Shown piece after piece: positions 1 to 12,036 of a stretch of DNA of 12,036 nucleotides. Each line of letters opens with the position of its first letter. Positions within the stretch are counted from its first letter, which is position 1. The notes beneath the pieces are model-generated. The model was not told where the DNA came from. It saw only the letters and a list, made by a program, of their open reading frames with translations, and made no database searches. Source of the DNA: Pseudomonadota bacterium (lineage in GTDB: Bacteria > Pseudomonadota > Gammaproteobacteria > Acidiferrobacterales > Acidiferrobacteraceae); assembly GCA_021797365.1 (NCBI GenBank), contig JAJZZU010000045.1:1-12036 (forward strand), written 5' to 3'. The position numbers were made by a program, and so were the translations under genes.

Positions 1-22
1 TCTTTAAGGTGTGTGGGCAGTA

Positions 23-367
23 ATGGTGGATAAGCTAAAGCTGACCGCGGCCATGATGTTGCTGGCGGCCGGCGTCGTCGGTTACTACATGCTTGCAAAC
101 GAGCCCGAGCTGTGGCGTGTCGTGGCATTGTTGGCGGGCTTGGCGCTGGCGACGGCAGCGGTCATGCAGACGCCCACGGGGCGTTCGGCGTGGACGTTTG
201 TCAAAGAGGCGCGGGTCGAGTTGAGCAAGGTCGTTTGGCCCACGCGCAAGGAAACGGTGCAAACGACACTGGTGGTTATCGTGCTCGTGCTCCTGATCGC
301 GCTGTTCTTGTGGGTCGTGGACCTCGGCTTGATCAAGAGTGTCAGTATGTTAACCGGGAGGTCGTGA
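23..367 (+). CDS. secE: Preprotein translocase subunit SecE
   Basis: SecE is the small inner-membrane subunit that clamps and stabilises SecY in the SecYEG protein-export channel. From the ATG at 23 the product is 114 residues with three hydrophobic segments (about residues 7-25, 30-48 and 81-107), the three-segment form seen in E. coli SecE rather than the single-segment form of many other bacteria. Before the last segment lies the family hallmark: an amphipathic stretch [17 protein letters not shown] (about residues 63-79), the conserved cytosolic helix and WPTR motif. An in-frame GTG at 11 would add four residues. I prefer ATG 23 because it gives the typical MVDKLKL-like start and has AAGGTG at 6-11 upstream, although that spacing is somewhat long. 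The stop is 4 bp before nusG, so the two are co-transcribed. Identity is secure; only the start is uncertain. Confidence 0.93.
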   Translation: MVDKLKLTAAMMLLAAGVVGYYMLANEPELWRVVALLAGLALATAAVMQTPTGRSAWTFVKEARVELSKVVWPTRKETVQTTLVVIVLVLLIALFLWVVDLGLIKSVSMLTGRS

Positions 368-371
368 TCCG

Positions 372-905
372 ATGGCGATGCGGTGGTATGTCGTGCACGC
401 GTTCTCGGGATTCGAGAAGAGCGTCGAAAAGACCTTGAAGGAGCACATTGCGCGCGCCGGCATGCAGGATCTGTTCGGGGAGATCCTGGTACCGACCGAA
501 GAGGTCGTCGAGATGAAGAGCGGTCAGCGCCGCACCAGCGAGCGGAAATTTTTCCCCGGCTATGTGCTGGTGCGCATGGAGATGACCGATGAATCGTGGC
601 ATCTCGTCAAGGCAGTCCCCAAGGTCAGCGGGTTCATCGGCGGCTCGGGCACCAAGCCTACCCCCATCAGCGACAAGGAGGCCGAGATGATCCTGCGCCA
701 GGTACAAGACGGCGTGGAGAAGCCAAGGCCGAAGTTCTCGTTTACCAGCGGAGAACAGGTGCGCGTTATCGACGGCCCGTTCCTGGACTTCAACGGCACC
801 GTCGAAGACGTCAATTACGAAAAGAGCAAGCTCAAGGTCTCGGTATCGATCTTTGGTCGCCAGACACCGGTCGAGCTGGACTTCAGTCAAGTCGAGAAGG
901 CGTAA
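372..905 (+). CDS. nusG: Transcription termination/antitermination protein NusG
   Basis: NusG binds the RNA polymerase clamp, suppresses pausing, and links polymerase to Rho or, through ribosomal protein S10, to the leading ribosome. The 177-residue product (E. coli 181) shows the NGN domain at about residues 4-118 ([13 protein letters not shown] near the N terminus; [12 protein letters not shown] at 56-67) and the C-terminal KOW domain at about 126-177 ([16 protein letters not shown], then [17 protein letters not shown]). F161 in the SIFGR loop corresponds to the S10/Rho-contacting phenylalanine of E. coli NusG. GGGAGG at 356-361 lies 10 nt before ATG 372 and favours it over the in-frame ATG at 378. 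It sits 4 bp after secE, the usual pair. Nothing unusual is seen. Confidence 0.97.
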   Translation: MAMRWYVVHAFSGFEKSVEKTLKEHIARAGMQDLFGEILVPTEEVVEMKSGQRRTSERKFFPGYVLVRMEMTDESWHLVKAVPKVSGFIGGSGTKPTPISDKEAEMILRQVQDGVEKPRPKFSFTSGEQVRVIDGPFLDFNGTVEDVNYEKSKLKVSVSIFGRQTPVELDFSQVEKA

Positions 906-929
906 CCGCGCCGGATCGCGCACATGAAC

Positions 930-956
930 GGGGGAGCCGGAAGGCGTTTGCACCCC
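930..956 (+). promoter_or_regulatory. Candidate L1 autoregulatory mRNA hairpin upstream of rplK
   Basis: In the 64-nt nusG-rplK gap the RNA can fold into an outer GGGG/CCCC stem (within 930-934 and 953-956) and an inner GCC-GGAA-GGC hairpin (936-945), separated by an asymmetric internal loop whose 3' side is GTTTGCA (946-952). In E. coli, L1 represses the L11-L1 operon by binding the rplK leader at a two-helix, asymmetric-loop element that mimics its 23S rRNA site. Position and general shape fit here, but I have not matched the L1 recognition bases, so the assignment is inference. The rplK ribosome binding site, GAGGAG at 959-964, follows directly. Confidence 0.35.
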
Positions 957-969
957 ACGAGGAGCCCAT

Positions 970-1401
970 ATGGCAAAGAAGATCGACGCCTACATCAAGC
1001 TGCAGGTGCCGGCGACAAAGGCGACCCCCGGGCCGCCGATCGGACCTGCGCTCGGTCAGCGCGGACTGAACATCATGGAGTTTTGCAAGGCCTTCAATGC
1101 CCGCACGCAGGGCATGGAGGAGGGGCTGCCGATCCCGGTGGTCATAACCGCGTATAGCGACAAGAGCTTTACGTTCGTCACCAAGACGCCGCCGGCAAGC
1201 ATTCTGCTGAAAAAGGCCGCCGGCATCACGAGTGGCAGCAAGACCCCGCATACCGATAAGGTCGGCCGGGTGAGCCGCGCGCAGCTCGAGGAGATCGCAC
1301 GCCTTAAGATGCCGGATCTCAATACCACCGACCTGGAGGCCGCCGTGCGCCTGATCGCGGGCAGCGCGCGCAGCATGGGTCTGGAAACGGAGGGCGTCTG
1401 A
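970..1401 (+). CDS. rplK: 50S ribosomal protein L11
   Basis: L11 binds the GTPase-associated centre of 23S rRNA at the base of the ribosomal stalk and is needed for RelA-dependent stringent signalling. The product is 143 residues (E. coli 142). The N-terminal domain holds the proline-rich [20 protein letters not shown] block (22-41), and the C-terminal rRNA-binding domain holds [20 protein letters not shown] (66-85) and ends in [14 protein letters not shown] 970 is preceded by GAGGAG (959-964) at 5 nt spacing. The TGA stop at 1399-1401 overlaps the rplA ATG by one base, so translation of L1 is probably coupled to L11. Confidence 0.98.
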   Translation: MAKKIDAYIKLQVPATKATPGPPIGPALGQRGLNIMEFCKAFNARTQGMEEGLPIPVVITAYSDKSFTFVTKTPPASILLKKAAGITSGSKTPHTDKVGRVSRAQLEEIARLKMPDLNTTDLEAAVRLIAGSARSMGLETEGV

Positions 1402-2105
1402 TGGCCGAGATCGTGAAAGGCGGCAAGCGTCTACGGGCCCTGCGCCCACTCGTCGACCGCACCCGGCTCTATGGTCTCGACGAGGCCCTGGCGGTCGTGA
1501 AGAAGACCGCGAGCGCGAAATTCGATGAGGCAGTCGAGGTGGCGGTGAACCTCGGCATCGATCCGCGCAAGTCGGATCAGAACGTGCGCGGGTCGGCGGT
1601 CATGCCGCGCGGCACGGGCAAGAGCGTGCGCGTGGCGGTGTTTGCGGAAGGCGAGGCGGCCGCCGCGGCGCGCAAGGCCGGGGCCGATGTGGTCGGCTTC
1701 CAGGACCTGGCCGATCAGATCAAGGCCGGAAACCTCGATTTCGATGTGGTGATAGCGACCCCCGAGGCCATGCGCGTCGTAGGTCAACTGGGTCAGATCC
1801 TGGGTCCGCGTGGCCTCATGCCGAACCCCAAGGTCGGCACCGTGACACCCAACGCGGCCAAGGCCGTGGAGAATGCCAAGGCGGGCCAAGTGCAGTATCG
1901 CGCCGACAAGGCGGGTATTGTGCACTGCGCGATCGGCAAGGTGTCGTTTACGGAGGAGGCCCTGAAGGAGAACTTTCTGGCGTTGATCGCCGCCTTGCAG
2001 AAGGCCAAGCCCACGGCCTCCAAGGGGATTTATGTCAAGCGCGTCACCCTGTCTGCGACCATGGGTCCCGGGGTGCGCGTCGACCAGGGATCCCTGCCAC
2101 AGTAA
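1401..2105 (+). CDS. rplA: 50S ribosomal protein L1
   Basis: L1 forms the mobile L1 stalk at the E-site side of the large subunit, helps release deacylated tRNA, and in E. coli represses its own operon by binding the rplK leader mRNA. The 234-residue product matches the E. coli length. It carries the L1 signature [20 protein letters not shown] (128-147) and the N-terminal RNA-binding segment [20 protein letters not shown] (41-60). The ATG overlaps the rplK stop (TGATG), and GGAGGG at 1389-1394, inside the end of rplK, supplies the ribosome binding site. The downstream gap holds the L10 leader. Confidence 0.98.
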   Translation: MAEIVKGGKRLRALRPLVDRTRLYGLDEALAVVKKTASAKFDEAVEVAVNLGIDPRKSDQNVRGSAVMPRGTGKSVRVAVFAEGEAAAAARKAGADVVGFQDLADQIKAGNLDFDVVIATPEAMRVVGQLGQILGPRGLMPNPKVGTVTPNAAKAVENAKAGQVQYRADKAGIVHCAIGKVSFTEEALKENFLALIAALQKAKPTASKGIYVKRVTLSATMGPGVRVDQGSLPQ

Positions 2106-2112
2106 GGCAGGG

Positions 2113-2251
2113 CGGGCTGTCCCGAATACGGACAGATGTCGAAGACCGCCGGTGCGGAAACGCTTAATGTGGCCGGCGCAGATGGTGTCCGAGGCCTTTA
2201 AAGCCACGGGTCACTGGGCCCTCATGCCGAGGGAGCGAAGGAGGTGATTCG
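2113..2251 (+). ncRNA. L10 leader: autoregulatory RNA of the rplJ-rplL operon
   Basis: This untranslated leader is the binding site through which the L10-(L7/L12) complex represses its own translation. A 5' hairpin CTGTCC/GGACAG (2117-2122 with 2130-2135) precedes the conserved string GTCGAAGACCGC (2138-2149). Then comes a six-pair stem CGCCGG/CCGGCG (2147-2152 with 2173-2178) enclosing a small GCG-GAAA-CGC hairpin (2154-2163) and CTTAAT (2163-2168), followed by GCAGATGGTG. From memory, the E. coli rplJ leader has the same order: an upstream hairpin, the same GTCGAAGACCGC string, a GNRA-capped inner hairpin, CTTAAT, and GCGTAGACGGTG. The 3' part (2207-2251) can fold over the rplJ ribosome binding site. 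Boundaries are approximate. Confidence 0.88.
2238..2248 (+). promoter_or_regulatory. Extended Shine-Dalgarno site fixing the TTG start of rplJ
   Basis: AAGGAGGTGAT is an 11-base match to the complement of the 16S rRNA 3' end, far longer than the four to six bases at neighbouring genes. Its GGAGG core ends 7 nt before TTG 2252, which identifies this rare codon as the start. Such a strong site suits a gene whose translation is high but held down by leader structure. The GTGAT part can pair with CGGGTCAC upstream. Confidence 0.85.
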
Positions 2252-2770
2252 TTGAGTCTCAATCTTGAGCAAAAGAAGGCGGTCGTAGCCGAGGTCTCTG
2301 CGGCCATTGCAGGCGCGGAAGCGGCGGTAGTTGCCGAGTACCGGGGTTTGACCGTGGCGCAGATGACGAGCCTGCGCGCCGAGGCGCGCAAGGCCGGTGT
2401 CTACGTCAAGGTCGTCAAGAACACCTTGGTGCGGCGCGTGGTCGCCAACACGTCGTTTGCGTGTCTCGATGGCCATCTGAAAGGGCCATTGGCGTTTGCG
2501 GCGTCGTCCGATCCGGTGGCGGTCGCCAAGGTCCTGAGCGAGTTCGCGCGTGCCAACGACAAGCTCGTGATCAAGGTCGGGGCCATGGGCGGTGCGCTCA
2601 TGACCGGCGAGCAGTTGCAGGCGTTGGCGCTGCTGCCAAGCCGCGAGGTGCTGCTGGCGACCTTGATGCGCACCATGCAGGCGCCGATCGCGCAGTTCGT
2701 GCGCACGTTGAACGAGGTGCCGGCGCGGTTCGTGCGGACGCTTGCGGCGATACGCGATAAGGCGCAGTAA
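2252..2770 (+). CDS. rplJ: 50S ribosomal protein L10
   Basis: L10 anchors the L7/L12 dimers to the ribosome at the base of the GTPase stalk and, as the L10-L7/L12 complex, represses its own mRNA. The product is 172 residues (E. coli 165). The N-terminal rRNA-binding domain shows [17 protein letters not shown] (26-42) and the conserved [11 protein letters not shown] (52-62). The C-terminal helix that carries L7/L12 dimers is the last ~30 residues. The start is TTG at 2252: it aligns with the E. coli N terminus (MALNLQDK against MSLNLEQK) and is preceded by a near-perfect Shine-Dalgarno site. rplL follows after 53 bp. Confidence 0.97.
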   Translation: MSLNLEQKKAVVAEVSAAIAGAEAAVVAEYRGLTVAQMTSLRAEARKAGVYVKVVKNTLVRRVVANTSFACLDGHLKGPLAFAASSDPVAVAKVLSEFARANDKLVIKVGAMGGALMTGEQLQALALLPSREVLLATLMRTMQAPIAQFVRTLNEVPARFVRTLAAIRDKAQ

Positions 2771-2823
2771 CGTCGCGCCTTCAAGGCTTTAAAGGTCAAG
2801 TCAATTTTCGAGGAGATAGCATC

Positions 2824-3207
2824 ATGGCGGTATCGAAGGAAGAAATCCTAGACACGATCGCGAACATGTCGGTGCTCGACCTGTCGGCGTTGATCAAGGA
2901 AATGGAAGAGAAGTTCGGCGTGTCGGCTGCAGCCGCCGCGGTTGCGGTCGCAGCCCCGGGCGGTGCCGCCCCGGGTGCTGCCGCCGCTGCCGAGAAGGAC
3001 AGCTTCGACGTGGTGTTGGCGGCGATCGGGGACAACAAGGTCGGCGTCATCAAGGCGGTGCGCGCGATCACCAACCTGGGCCTGAAAGAGGCCAAGGATC
3101 TGGTCGAGTCGGCGCCGGCGACGGTGAAGGAGGCAGTGGCCAAGGCGGATGCGGAGACCATGAAGAAGCAGCTGGAAGAGGCTGGCGCCAAGGTCGACCT
3201 GAAGTAA
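2824..3207 (+). CDS. rplL: 50S ribosomal protein L7/L12
   Basis: L7/L12 is the multi-copy stalk protein that recruits and activates the translational GTPases. The 127-residue product (E. coli 121) has an N-terminal dimerisation and L10-binding domain (about 1-34), an Ala/Gly/Pro-rich flexible hinge (about 35-57), and the factor-binding C-terminal domain (about 58-127) with [20 protein letters not shown] (72-91). The slightly longer hinge accounts for the extra residues. GAGGAG at 2810-2815 lies 8 nt before ATG 2824. It is acidic and alanine-rich as expected, and an attenuator-like hairpin follows before rpoB. Confidence 0.98.
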   Translation: MAVSKEEILDTIANMSVLDLSALIKEMEEKFGVSAAAAAVAVAAPGGAAPGAAAAAEKDSFDVVLAAIGDNKVGVIKAVRAITNLGLKEAKDLVESAPATVKEAVAKADAETMKKQLEEAGAKVDLK

Positions 3208-3256
3208 GGGTGGCTGATTGCCCCAGAAAATAGCGGTGACGAGAGGGTGATCGTCG

Positions 3257-3294
3257 GGACAGGCTGGTGAGAACCGGCCTGTCCGTCTTTGTTT
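3257..3294 (+). terminator. Attenuator-like hairpin between rplL and rpoB
   Basis: A 12-bp stem, GGACAGGCTGGT paired with ACCGGCCTGTCC (one G-T wobble), is closed by a GAGA tetraloop (3269-3272) and followed at once by the T-rich tail GTCTTTGTTT (3285-3294). This has the form of an intrinsic terminator. Since rpoB starts 40 bp downstream with no separate promoter visible, it probably acts as a partial terminator that lowers rpoBC expression relative to the ribosomal proteins. E. coli has an attenuator (about 80% termination) in the same gap. The imperfect T tail suits leaky termination. RNase III processing, known in the E. coli gap, cannot be judged here. Confidence 0.8.
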
Positions 3295-3334
3295 ATCGTT
3301 CGGAATCATCCGGATATCCAGAGCTGAGGAACCT

Positions 3335-7426
<4,092 letters not shown>

Positions 7427-7445
7427 CCCGTTCTGCGATATTTGA

Positions 7446-12036
<4,591 letters not shown>

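Noticed and set aside
1..22. End of a tRNA or a promoter ahead of secE
   Set aside because: Only 22 bases precede the chosen start, too few to support either. A tRNA gene often lies upstream of secE, but none is visible here.

Overview
The window is a GC-rich piece of a bacterial core information-processing cluster, all on the + strand, in the order secE - nusG - rplK - rplA - rplJ - rplL - rpoB - rpoC. It runs from the start of secE to about 59 codons before the expected end of rpoC. Gene order, the three-segment SecE, the lineage-specific insertions in RpoB and RpoC, a rplJ leader that follows the Escherichia coli L10-leader layout, and residue-for-residue agreement of RpoC landmarks with E. 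coli numbering point to a gammaproteobacterium. Genus and species cannot be read from this sequence alone.

Layout: bases 23-905 hold secE (SecYEG subunit) and nusG (transcription elongation/termination factor), 4 bp apart. Bases 970-2105 hold rplK and rplA (L11 and L1), whose stop and start codons share one base. A 146-nt gap carries a recognisable L10-leader RNA. Bases 2252-3207 hold rplJ and rplL, which encode the L10-(L7/L12) stalk. A 127-nt gap with a strong hairpin plus T-rich tail, an attenuator-like element, separates them from rpoB (3335-7426) and rpoC (from 7491). Together the genes supply the ribosomal GTPase stalk and L1 arm, the catalytic core of RNA polymerase, the factor that couples the two machines, and a subunit of the protein-export channel. 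Likely control is autoregulation of translation by L1 and by L10-L7/L12, plus partial termination before rpoB.

The one real anomaly is inside rpoC. Bases 8519-9018 are repeated exactly and immediately as 9019-9518: a perfect 500-bp direct tandem duplication that contains the catalytic NADFDGDQM motif. Because 500 is not a multiple of three, it breaks the gene into a 589-codon 5' ORF (509 native residues plus 80 out-of-frame ones) and a 3' ORF that stays open to the end of the window. Removing one copy restores an uninterrupted beta' in which zinc cysteines, catalytic aspartates and the trigger loop fall at exactly the E. coli residue numbers. Since rpoC is essential, the simplest reading is an assembly artefact (two contigs sharing a 500-bp overlap joined without merging), though a real recent duplication in a merodiploid cannot be excluded from sequence. 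I found no mobile element, CRISPR array, defence system or other accessory system here. All intergenic gaps are under 150 bp.
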